This document shows positions 1-7,652 of a stretch of 33,255 nucleotides of DNA, in pieces (position 1 is the stretch's first letter; every line of letters starts with the position of its first letter). Source of the DNA: Actinomycetes bacterium (lineage in GTDB: Bacteria > Actinomycetota > Actinomycetes > Streptosporangiales > Streptosporangiaceae); assembly GCA_021792855.1 (NCBI GenBank), contig JAJYTW010000024.1, positions 1-33,255 of the forward strand, in the 5' to 3' direction. The notes under the pieces are model-generated. The model did not search any database. It saw only the letters and a list, made by a program, of their open reading frames with translations, and had not been told where the DNA came from. A program made the translations under genes and the position numbers.

Positions 1-2337
1 CGTCTCGATCGTCTTCGCCGCGACCTGCGCGATGGCCTTGGTAGTCCGGGCCGACTTGGATCGCGCGGCCGGGCTCTGCTTGGCCGGCGCCGGATGCGCC
101 CCGCCCCGGCCATGCTGGTGCGGCAGTTCGTCGAGGTCCACCGAGACCAGCACGCCGCGGCCGTTGCACACCTCGCACGGCACCGAGAAGGCGGCGAGCA
201 GGCCCGAGCCAACCCGTTTCCTGGTCATCTGGACCAGGCCGAGCGAGGTGACCTCGGCGACCTGGTGCTTGGTGCGATCCCTGGCCAGGCACTCGATCAG
301 CCGCCGCAGCACCAGGTCTCGGTTGCTCTCCAGCACCATGTCGATGAAGTCGATGACGATGATGCCGCCGATGTCGCGCAACCGAAGCTGCCGGACGATC
401 TCCTCCGCCGCCTCCAGGTTGTTCCTGGTGACCGTCTGCTCCAGGTTGCCGCCCTGGCCGGTGAACTTGCCGGTGTTCACGTCGATGACCGTCATGGCCT
501 CGGTCGTGTCGATCACCAGCGAGCCGCCGCTCGGCAGCCAGACCTTCCGGTCCAGCGCCTTGGCAAGCTGCTCGTTGATCCGGTACGCGTCGAACGGGTC
601 CTGCTCGCCGGACCACCGCTCAAGCCGGTCCGCGAGGGTCGGCGCGACGTAGCGGACGTACTCGTCCACTAGGTCCCACTCACTGTCGCTGGCGATGACC
701 AGCTTGGTGAAGTCCTCGTTGAAGATGTCCCTGACCACCCTGATGGTCAGATCGGGCTCGCTGTACAGCAGATCCGGGGCGCTCGCCGTCTTGGCCTTGC
801 GCTCGATTGCCTGCCACTGCGCGACCAGCCTGGTCACGTCGTGCTCAAGTTCCTCTTCCGAGGCGCCCTCGGCCGCGGTCCGGACGATGATCCCGCCGTC
901 TTCGGGCGCGACCTTCTTCAGGATCTGCTTGAGCCTGGACCGCTCGGTGTCCGGCAGCTTGCGGCTGATGCCGGTCATGGACGCGCCGGGCACGTACACC
1001 AGGTATCGGCCGGGCAGGCTGATCTGGCTGGTGAGCCTTGCGCCCTTGTGCCCGATCGGGTCCTTGGTGACCTGCACCATGACGGACTGCCCGGACTTCA
1101 GCGCGGACTCGATCCGCTTGGCGACGCCCTCCAGGCCGCTCGCGTCGAAGTTAACCTCGCCGGCGTACAGCACGGCGTTCCGGCCCTTGCCGACGTCGAC
1201 GAAGGCCGCCTCCATCGACGGCAGCACGTTCTGGACCTTGCCGAGGTAGACGTTGCCGACGTAGGACTGGTGGCTGGCGCGGTCGACGTAGTGCTCCACG
1301 AGCACGCCGTCTTCCAGGACCGCGATCTGGGTCCGGTCGTCGTGCTGGCGGACGACCATCACCCGCTCCACCGCCTCCCGGCGGGCCAGGAACTCTGACT
1401 CGCTGATGATCGGCGGGCGGCGGCGGCCGGTCTCCCGGCCTTCCCTGCGACGCTGGCGCTTGGCCTCGAGCCTCGTCGAGCCCTTGATCGAGCGGACGTC
1501 GTCGGACGGCTCGGCCGGCCGCGGCTCGCGGACGTGCACGACGGTGTCGGCCGGCTCGTCACCAGATGGCGCCTCGGCGCCGGCGCCCGAACCGCCGCGC
1601 TGGCGCCGCCGGCGGCGACGGCGGCTTGAGGTACTGGTGCCGCCCGCTTCCTCGGCCGACTCCGCGCCATCCTGCTCCGGGCCGTGCGACGCGGCTTCCG
1701 GCTGAGCCGCGGCCTGGCCGCCCTGCTCGCCGTCCGCCCCGGACCGCTCAGAATCGGCCTGCGCGGCGCCCTCGGCACCGCTCTTGCCCCGCCCGCGCCC
1801 GCCACGGCGACGCCGCCGCGAGCCTGCCGTACCGCCCTGATCCTCGGCGTCGGCACCGGATGCGGCACCTGGCTGCGCCGCGGCAGCGGGCCGCTCGGTC
1901 TCGGCCTGCGGCCGCGTCCCAGTGATCTCGGGCGGCTGGAAGATGACGACCGGCGCCTGGAAGGCGGCCGCAGGCGCCTTGGCTGGACCGCCTTCAGCCG
2001 GGCCGCCGGACACCGGGGTCGCCGCCGGGGTGACCGGCACCGACGGCACGGCCGGAGCGGCCTCGCCACCCTGCGGCCGGCCGGAACCGCCCGGTCCCTG
2101 CCCGGACTGTCCCTGCCCGGGCTGGCCCTCGGCGGGCGCGCCGGAGCGGAAGGTCGGCACGGCGGGCCTGCTCAGGCTGCGCCGCGCCCGGCGGAGCAGT
2201 CCGCGCCGCTGGCCGCCCTCCTGGCCGGCGTTCGGGCCTGAACTGGCCGCCTCACCTCGCTCATTGCGGCCCGAATCGGGTCCAGTCGGTTGATCGCTGG
2301 AATTGGGTTGTAGATTCTGTGGCTCGGTTTCGAGCAT
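1..2337 (-). CDS. rne: Ribonuclease E/G (Rne/Rng family), 3' end outside window
   Basis: Endoribonuclease that starts mRNA decay and processes rRNA and tRNA precursors. The frame is open from ATG 2337 to the window edge (779 codons), so the C-terminus is missing. Residues 1 to about 350 are low-complexity, rich in Ala, Pro, Arg and Gly, and probably disordered, as is typical of actinobacterial RNase E. An S1 domain starts near residue 355 (YVGNVYLGKVQNVLPSMEAA). The DNase I-like catalytic part has VIDVNTGKFTG (Asp619) and VIDFIDM (Asp663), matching the metal-binding Asp303 and Asp346 of E. coli RNase E. The Zn-link CEVC (Cys721, Cys724) follows. The start lies inside the 3' end of the preceding gene (77-nt overlap); GGAAGAG about 9 nt upstream is a possible ribosome binding site. 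Identity is certain; the exact start is likely. Confidence 0.95.
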   Translation of the reverse strand, partial: MLETEPQNLQPNSSDQPTGPDSGRNERGEAASSGPNAGQEGGQRRGLLRRARRSLSRPAVPTFRSGAPAEGQPGQGQSGQGPGGSGRPQGGEAAPAVPSVPVTPAATPVSGGPAEGGPAKAPAAAFQAPVVIFQPPEITGTRPQAETERPAAAAQPGAASGADAEDQGGTAGSRRRRRGGRGRGKSGAEGAAQADSERSGADGEQGGQAAAQPEAASHGPEQDGAESAEEAGGTSTSSRRRRRRRQRGGSGAGAEAPSGDEPADTVVHVREPRPAEPSDDVRSIKGSTRLEAKRQRRREGRETGRRRPPIISESEFLARREAVERVMVVRQHDDRTQIAVLEDGVLVEHYVDRASHQSYVGNVYLGKVQNVLPSMEAAFVDVGKGRNAVLYAGEVNFDASGLEGVAKRIESALKSGQSVMVQVTKDPIGHKGARLTSQISLPGRYLVYVPGASMTGISRKLPDTERSRLKQILKKVAPEDGGIIVRTAAEGASEEELEHDVTRLVAQWQAIERKAKTASAPDLLYSEPDLTIRVVRDIFNEDFTKLVIASDSEWDLVDEYVRYVAPTLADRLERWSGEQDPFDAYRINEQLAKALDRKVWLPSGGSLVIDTTEAMTVIDVNTGKFTGQGGNLEQTVTRNNLEAAEEIVRQLRLRDIGGIIVIDFIDMVLESNRDLVLRRLIECLARDRTKHQVAEVTSLGLVQMTRKRVGSGLLAAFSVPCEVCNGRGVLVSVDLDELPHQHGRGGAHPAPAKQSPAARSKSARTTKAIAQVAAKTIET

Positions 2338-3286
2338 CCGGGCAATCTCTTCCGTAAGGCTCCCGGGCGCGCGGATCGGCTAGCCGGTCCCGCGTGCCGC
2401 GCGAGAGCTGTTCGTTCGCACGTGCCTGCACCGCCGACGCCACCATCGCGTTTCCGGCTGTCAGGCACATTGCCTTGTCTGTACTAGGTCTTGCGGTCTG
2501 GCCGACCGAGGGCGCGGGACCTGAGCCGGGCTCGCCGGACCCGGCTGGCGCCGAGCCGGGGCCTGCCGTTACCTCGGCTGCCTCGGCCAGGGGTCCCTGC
2601 GACAGCCGGGTCACCACGGGCGGTGCCGACGGCGCGAGGGACGACGCCTGGCGAAGCGCGGCCAGAATGTCTTCAGGACGGACGGCAGGAGTCATCTGCC
2701 GAACAATCATTCGAAGTATGGCACATTCGGAAGCCGACCCGGCTTCGCCGCGCCGCTCGACCGATAGGCTCACCACGGCGGCCCGGGCATCGACCCGCCG
2801 CAGACCCTTGCTGGTCAGTCGCTCGACCTCGGCCGACGGGGCAGCCAGAAACACCTCGGCGGCCCGGGCAGCGGCATCCGCAGCCACGCCGGGCCAGACG
2901 ACCTCCCATTCGGAGGCCGCAAGCTGCGCGGTGGCTAGCTTGCCGTCTACCTCAGCGACCTCGATCACGTCTATCCCGTCCGGCAGGGCCCCATCGAGCA
3001 CTCGGCCCACCTCGGCTGGCTCGCACCGCTGGGTGAGCGAGATCTCGAGGTACTCGGCCTCGCTCGCCGCACCCGTCGGGGCGCCACCCACGTACGAAAT
3101 CTTCGGATGCGGCGAGAACCCCGCGGAGTAAGCCACCGGCACGCCGGCCTTGCGCACTCCGCGCTCGATCGCGCGCGCCACGTCCCGGTGGCTCGCGAAG
3201 CGCATCCTGCCTCTTTTAGCGTACCTGATCGTCAGTCGCTGAACGATCGGGGCAGGTGGCGGGCCCGCGGGTTGCTGGCGGGCCAT
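2261..3286 (-). CDS. TIGR03936 family radical SAM-associated protein (DUF2344)
   Basis: Family of unknown function that nearly always accompanies the large radical-SAM protein encoded just upstream. In some bacteria the two are fused. The conserved part is residues 15 to about 210 (VQRLTIRYAKRGRMRFASHRD at the start, then YSAGFSPHPKISY). It has no CxxxCxxC cluster, so it is probably a partner and not a catalyst. The ATG directly follows the TAG stop of the upstream gene, which implies translational coupling. The protein is 341 residues; the last ~100 (Gly/Pro-rich, then Arg-rich) exceed the conserved domain and run 77 nt into rne in another frame. No function is claimed beyond association with the radical-SAM partner and, by position, with rne. 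Confidence 0.85.
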   Translation of the reverse strand: MARQQPAGPPPAPIVQRLTIRYAKRGRMRFASHRDVARAIERGVRKAGVPVAYSAGFSPHPKISYVGGAPTGAASEAEYLEISLTQRCEPAEVGRVLDGALPDGIDVIEVAEVDGKLATAQLAASEWEVVWPGVAADAAARAAEVFLAAPSAEVERLTSKGLRRVDARAAVVSLSVERRGEAGSASECAILRMIVRQMTPAVRPEDILAALRQASSLAPSAPPVVTRLSQGPLAEAAEVTAGPGSAPAGSGEPGSGPAPSVGQTARPSTDKAMCLTAGNAMVASAVQARANEQLSRGTRDRLADPRAREPYGRDCPDARNRATESTTQFQRSTDWTRFGPQ

Positions 3287-5320
3287 CTAGGCGCGCTCCC
3301 CGGAACCCGCGCCGCCCCGGACGGCGGACGCGCCGACCACTGCCAGCACCTCGTCCCCGGACTGCTCGGCCCCCGGCGCCGGGGTGCGGCCGAGCACGGT
3401 CAGCGGCAGCAGCCTGGCACCGGTGGGACCGGTCTCGATCTGCGTGCCCATCGCCGGGCAGACCCCGCACTCGAAGCACGGCGTCCACCGGCAGTCCTCG
3501 ACCTCCTCAGCGCCCGACGCGCCGATCGCGGCCTGCCAGTCCCCCCAGAGCCAGTCCCGGTCCAGGCCGGCGTCCAGGTGGTCCCACGGCAGGACCTCGG
3601 AATACGGTCGCTCCCTGGTCGTGTACCAGGCGAGGTCGACGCCGTCGTCGGCCAGGGCCGTGGCGGCGCACGACTCCCACAATTCGTAGGAGAAGTACTC
3701 GCTCCAGCCGTCGAACCGGCCGCCGGCCTCCCAGACCGCCCGGATCACCTTGGCCACCCGCCGGTCGCCGCGGGACAGCAGGCCTTCCACCATCGACGGC
3801 TGGCCGTCGTGGTAGCGGAACCCGATCGAGGATCCGTAACCGCGGTCGGCGCGCATGGCGGCGCCCAGGGCCTTGAGCCGGGCGTCGACGGTCTGGTAGT
3901 CGCACTGCGCCGCCCACTGGAACGGGGTGTGCGGCTTGGGCACGAAGCCGCCGATCGACACCGTGCACCGGATGTCCCGCCTGCCGCTGGCCTTCCGCCC
4001 GGCCTCGATCACCCGGTGCGCCACCCGAGCGATCGCGAGCACGTCCTCGTCGGTCTCGGTCGGCAGGCCGCACATGAAGTACAGCTTGACCTGCCGCCAG
4101 CCGTTGGCGTACGCGGTCGAGACCGTGCTGATCAGGTCCTCCTCGGTGACCATCTTGTTGATCACCTTGCGGATCCGGTCGGTGCCGCCCTCGGGAGCGA
4201 ACGTCAGGCCGGACCGCCGCCCGTTCCGGCTCAGTTCGTTGGCCAGGGTGATGTTGAACGCGTCCACCCGAGTGGACGGCAGCGAGAGGCCGGTGTTCGT
4301 GCCCTCGTAGCGGTCCGCCAGGTCGGTCGCGATCTGATCGATCTCGCTGTGGTCGGCGCTGGACAGCGAGAGCAGGCCAACCTCGGTGAATCCGCTGGCC
4401 GCCAGGCCGCGCTCGGCCATCTCGCCGATCGTGGTGATCGACCGCTCCCGGACCGGCCTGGTGATCATCCCGGCCTGGCAGAACCGGCAGCCGCGGGTGC
4501 AGCCGCGGAAGATCTCCACGCTGAACCGCTCGTGCACCGATTCGGCCACCGGCACGAGCGGCTTGCTCGGATATGGCCAGGAGTCCAGGTCGGTGACGGT
4601 GTGCTTGGCCACCGACCGCGGCACGCCAGGCCGGTTGGGCACGACGGCGGCGATAGCGCCGTCCGGGCGGTAGCTGACGTCGTAGAACCGGGGCACGTAC
4701 ACCCCGCACCGGGTGGCAAGCGCGAGCAGCAGTCCGTCCCGGCCGCCCGGCCTGCCATCCCGCTTCCACGCCCGGACCTGGTCGGTGATGGCCAGCACGG
4801 CCTGCTCACCGTCACCGAGGACGGCGCCGTCGATGAACTCGGCGATCGGCTCCGGATTGAAGGCGGCGTGGCCGCCGGCCAGCACCACCGGATCGTCCAG
4901 CGTCCGGTCCGCGGCCGAGAGCGGGATGGCCGCAAGGTCCAGCGCGGTCAGCAGGTTGGTGTAGCCGAGTTCGGTGGCGAAGCTGACACCGAGGACGTCG
5001 AAGGCCCGGACCGGCCGGTGCGCGTCCACCGTGAACTGCGGCACGCCGTGCTCGCGCATCAGTTGCTCGAGGTCCGGCCAGACACTGTAGGTGCGCTCGG
5101 CGAGCACGCCCTCGCGCTCGTTAAGGACCTCATAAAGAATCTGCACGCCCTGATTGGGAACGCCTACCTCATAGGCGTCCGGGTACATCAGCGCCCAGCG
5201 GACCTCAGCGGAGTCCCAGTCCTTGACGACGCTATTCAGTTCGCCACCGACGTACTGGACCGGCTTGCGCACCAGGGGAAGCAGTGTCTCGAGGCTGGAA
5301 TAGACCGACTGCACAGACAT
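3287..5320 (-). CDS. TIGR03960 family B12-binding-domain radical SAM protein
   Basis: Large radical-SAM protein (677 aa) of unsettled substrate, conserved next to rne in actinobacteria. The N-terminal ~230 residues resemble a B12-binding-like Rossmann region (RWALMYPDAYEVGVPNQGVQ; VLGVSFATELGYTNLL). The radical-SAM cluster motif is CTRGCRFC, with Cys274, Cys278 and Cys281 as [4Fe-4S] ligands. A second Cys-rich motif near the C-terminus (CFECGVCP) could bind another cluster or zinc. ATG 5320 is taken as the start, and MSVQSVYSSLETLLPLV agrees with the usual N-terminus of this family. The stop abuts the ATG of the TIGR03936 partner. It is divergent from the TSUP gene across a 150-nt gap containing a palindrome. 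Confidence 0.9.
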   Translation of the reverse strand: MSVQSVYSSLETLLPLVRKPVQYVGGELNSVVKDWDSAEVRWALMYPDAYEVGVPNQGVQILYEVLNEREGVLAERTYSVWPDLEQLMREHGVPQFTVDAHRPVRAFDVLGVSFATELGYTNLLTALDLAAIPLSAADRTLDDPVVLAGGHAAFNPEPIAEFIDGAVLGDGEQAVLAITDQVRAWKRDGRPGGRDGLLLALATRCGVYVPRFYDVSYRPDGAIAAVVPNRPGVPRSVAKHTVTDLDSWPYPSKPLVPVAESVHERFSVEIFRGCTRGCRFCQAGMITRPVRERSITTIGEMAERGLAASGFTEVGLLSLSSADHSEIDQIATDLADRYEGTNTGLSLPSTRVDAFNITLANELSRNGRRSGLTFAPEGGTDRIRKVINKMVTEEDLISTVSTAYANGWRQVKLYFMCGLPTETDEDVLAIARVAHRVIEAGRKASGRRDIRCTVSIGGFVPKPHTPFQWAAQCDYQTVDARLKALGAAMRADRGYGSSIGFRYHDGQPSMVEGLLSRGDRRVAKVIRAVWEAGGRFDGWSEYFSYELWESCAATALADDGVDLAWYTTRERPYSEVLPWDHLDAGLDRDWLWGDWQAAIGASGAEEVEDCRWTPCFECGVCPAMGTQIETGPTGARLLPLTVLGRTPAPGAEQSGDEVLAVVGASAVRGGAGSGERA

Positions 5321-5405
5321 CGCTACAGCTTACCGATCGTTGCCGACAGATCGGCGACACGCGGCCCGGTCGGGCGGTGACAGCGGATGGCTAGTCATAA
5401 TCTCT

Positions 5406-5425
5406 AGTATTTAGATCGAAATACT
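5406..5425. promoter_or_regulatory. Near-perfect palindrome, candidate operator
   Basis: AGTATTT-AGATCG-AAATACT: 7-bp perfect arms, with the central GATC extending symmetry to 18 of 20 bases. It lies in an A/T-rich island in otherwise very GC-rich DNA, between divergent genes. It is 48 nt before the preferred ATG of the TSUP gene and 12 nt before an alternative GTG. Size and symmetry suit a dimeric winged-helix repressor such as ArsR or MarR. No regulator gene is adjacent, so the partner is unknown. Confidence 0.5.
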
Positions 5426-5472
5426 TACTTTCTAGCGTGAGCCGGCCCCGCCCGGATCCGGAACGGATCGAG

Positions 5473-6489
5473 ATGCACCTCAACCTCGGCATGGTGCTCG
5501 GCAGCGCGGTGGTCGGCCTACTGGTCGGACTGACCGGCGCCGGCGGCGGCGCGCTGATGACGCCGATGCTGATCGCCCTGTTCGGCGTCAGCCCGGCCGC
5601 GGCAATCTCCAGCGACCTGGTCGCCTCGTTCCTGATGCGGCCGGTCGGCGCGGCCGTGCACCTGCGGCGCGGCACGGTCAGCCTGGCGATGGTGGGCTGG
5701 CTGGTGCTCGGCTCTGCGCCGATGGCGTTCGGCGGCTCCTACCTGCTCCGGATCACCGGGGCCGGACGGGCGGGCCAGCCACTGCTGCGGCTCGCCCTCG
5801 GCGCGGCCCTGCTGGCCGGCGCGGTGGCCATGCTGGCCCGCGGGATGCTGGACCGGCGGGCGGGCAGGCCCCGGGCCGGCACCCTCGCCGATCTCGCCAT
5901 CCGGCCGGTGCCGACGCTCGTCATCGGCGCCATCGGCGGGCTGATCGTCGGGCTGACCTCGGTCGGAGCGGGCTCGGTGATGATCGTTCTGCTGCTATTC
6001 GCCTATCCCGCGATCAGCGCGGGTCAGCTTGTCGGCACCGATCTGACCCAGGCGATCCCGCTCACCGGCGCAGCCGCGCTCGGCGCCCTGATCTTCGGGC
6101 AGGTCGACGCCGCGGTGACGGCGTCGGTCACGATCGGCAGCATCCCGGCCGTGCTGGCCGGCTCACTGCTGTCCGCCCGCGCGCCGGAGGCCATCATCCG
6201 GCCGGCCGTGACGCTCGCCGTCTTCGCCGCCGGACTGCGGTACGTCGGAGTCGGCGGCGGCCTCGTGGCGGTGATCACCGGGACACTGCTCGCGGCCGGC
6301 CTGGCCCGGGCCGCGATCAGACACCGGACCGCCCGCCGGGACCGGGTCGCGACGCCGGCCGCCGAGGTGCGGGCAGCCGAGATGCGGGCAGCCGAGATGC
6401 GGGCAGCCGAGATGCGGGCAGGCGAGGCACCCGCCGACGGGGCGGGCCCGGCGCCGGCTCAGGCCGCGAAGACGTTCCTGCGGCGGTGA
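5473..6489 (+). CDS. TSUP (TauE/SafE, DUF81) family membrane transporter
   Basis: Predicted inner-membrane exporter of sulfite, sulfoacetate or a similar small anion. The protein is about 338 residues with two homologous membrane halves. Each half opens with the family's glycine-rich motif: GLLVGLTGAGGGALMTP near the N-terminus and GLIVGLTSVGAGSVMI in the middle. ATG 5473 is preferred because the first helix begins directly after it. GTG 5437 would add 12 residues (SRPRPDPERIE) and has no better ribosome binding site. The C-terminal ~60 residues are a hydrophilic tail with a five-residue tandem repeat (RAAEM). The gene is divergent from the radical-SAM pair and its last 31 nt overlap the 3' end of rodA. 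Its presence interrupts a block usually made of cell-shape and RNase genes, suggesting insertion. The substrate cannot be read from sequence. Confidence 0.85.
   Translation: MHLNLGMVLGSAVVGLLVGLTGAGGGALMTPMLIALFGVSPAAAISSDLVASFLMRPVGAAVHLRRGTVSLAMVGWLVLGSAPMAFGGSYLLRITGAGRAGQPLLRLALGAALLAGAVAMLARGMLDRRAGRPRAGTLADLAIRPVPTLVIGAIGGLIVGLTSVGAGSVMIVLLLFAYPAISAGQLVGTDLTQAIPLTGAAALGALIFGQVDAAVTASVTIGSIPAVLAGSLLSARAPEAIIRPAVTLAVFAAGLRYVGVGGGLVAVITGTLLAAGLARAAIRHRTARRDRVATPAAEVRAAEMRAAEMRAAEMRAGEAPADGAGPAPAQAAKTFLRR
6364..6423 (+). repeat. 15-bp tandem repeat, four copies
   Basis: Four consecutive 15-bp units of type GAGATGCGGGCAGCC (units at 6364, 6379, 6394, 6409). The first has GAGGTG and the last ends GCAGGC. 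The unit is a multiple of three, so copy-number change alters the TSUP tail by five residues (EMRAA) without breaking the frame. Confidence 0.9.
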
Positions 6490-7652
6490 ATCGACTGCAG
6501 CAGGCCGATCGCGATCATGTCGGCGAACAGCGCCGACCCGCCATAGGACACGAACGGCAGCGGCAGGCCGGTCACCGGCATGATCCCCACAGTCATCCCG
6601 ATGTTGATGAACGACTGCACGGCGAACCAGATCGCGATGCCGGACGCGACGAGCATGCCGAACTGGTCCTCCGCGCGGGCCGCGATCCGCAGCGCGGTGA
6701 ACAACATCACCGCCAGCAGTCCGATCAGGATCATCGTGCCGATGAAGCCGAGTTCGTTGCCGACCACGGCGAAGATGAAGTCGGTCTGCTGCTCGGGCAC
6801 GTAGTTGCCGGCGATCAGCTGGCTGTGGAACAGCCCGACGCCGTGCAGGCCGCCCGAGCCGATCGCGATCTTCGCCTGGGCGGCGCTGTACCCGGTCCCC
6901 CTCGGATCGGCCGACGGATTGATGAACGCGGCCAGCCTGCTCACCTGGTACGCCTTGAGCAGATGCAGATTGATGATCGCGGTGATGCCGAGCGCGGCTG
7001 CCGCCAGCATGCCGAACAGCCACCGCAGCCGGACACCGGACAGCGCGATCAGGCCGAGCATCAGCACGGCTAGCAGCATCGTGACGCCCAGGTCGGGCTC
7101 GGCGACCACGAGCAGCACCGGCACCGCACCGAGGCCGAGCGTGACCATGATCGCCTTGGTGGCTGGCCGCCGATGACCGGCCGCCACCTCGGACAACACC
7201 ATCGCGCTCATCAGGATCAGGCCGAGCTTGGCGAACTCCGACGGCTCGACCTGGAAGCCAGCGCCGAGCGAGATCCACGACCTCGCCCCGTTGACCACGG
7301 TGCCGAGCGGTGACAGGACGGCGAGCAGGCCAAGGCAGGCCGCCGCGTACAGCACCGGCGCGTAGAGCTTGATATGCCGGGTATCCAGCGAGCTGACGAC
7401 GAGCATCAGGATCACGCCGATGGTGATGTTCAGCAACTGCTTGTACAGATAGGCGTTGCCGAGTACCTGCCTGGTCGCCGACCAGATCACCAGCGTCCCG
7501 AGCAGGGACAGCGCGATCACCGCCCCGAACAGCACCCAGTTGGCCTGTCGGAGCACCGACTGCCGTCCCGCCAGCCGGACCGCGGCCCGGCGGGTCAGGC
7601 CCCACAGCGGCTGGGCCAGGCCGCGCGGCTGATTGCTGCTGACCCAGCTCAT
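6459..7652 (-). CDS. rodA: RodA, SEDS-family peptidoglycan glycosyltransferase
   Basis: Polymerises lipid II into glycan strands with PBP2 during lateral-wall or spore-wall synthesis. The protein is 397 residues, polytopic, with about ten hydrophobic helices. SEDS signatures are visible: QVEPSEFAKLGLIL (Glu136-Pro-Ser-Glu139), EPDLG (Asp187, the conserved Asp of the extracellular loop, with Glu where many homologues have Gln), the long loop ending in EQQTDFIFAVVGNELGF, and PFVSYGGSAL near the C-terminus. ATG 7652 overlaps the mrdA stop by 4 nt (ATGA), so it is translated with its cognate PBP2. The 3' end overlaps the convergent TSUP gene by 31 nt, leaving no room for a separate terminator. 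RodA is favoured over FtsW because of the mreBCD-mrdA context. Confidence 0.95.
   Translation of the reverse strand: MSWVSSNQPRGLAQPLWGLTRRAAVRLAGRQSVLRQANWVLFGAVIALSLLGTLVIWSATRQVLGNAYLYKQLLNITIGVILMLVVSSLDTRHIKLYAPVLYAAACLGLLAVLSPLGTVVNGARSWISLGAGFQVEPSEFAKLGLILMSAMVLSEVAAGHRRPATKAIMVTLGLGAVPVLLVVAEPDLGVTMLLAVLMLGLIALSGVRLRWLFGMLAAAALGITAIINLHLLKAYQVSRLAAFINPSADPRGTGYSAAQAKIAIGSGGLHGVGLFHSQLIAGNYVPEQQTDFIFAVVGNELGFIGTMILIGLLAVMLFTALRIAARAEDQFGMLVASGIAIWFAVQSFINIGMTVGIMPVTGLPLPFVSYGGSALFADMIAIGLLQSIHRRRNVFAA

Noticed and set aside
3107-5380. 757-codon plus-strand open frame opposite the radical-SAM genes
   Set aside because: It is the antisense shadow of two well-supported minus-strand genes. 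High GC content removes stops from antisense frames, and the product is Arg/Gly/His-rich low complexity.
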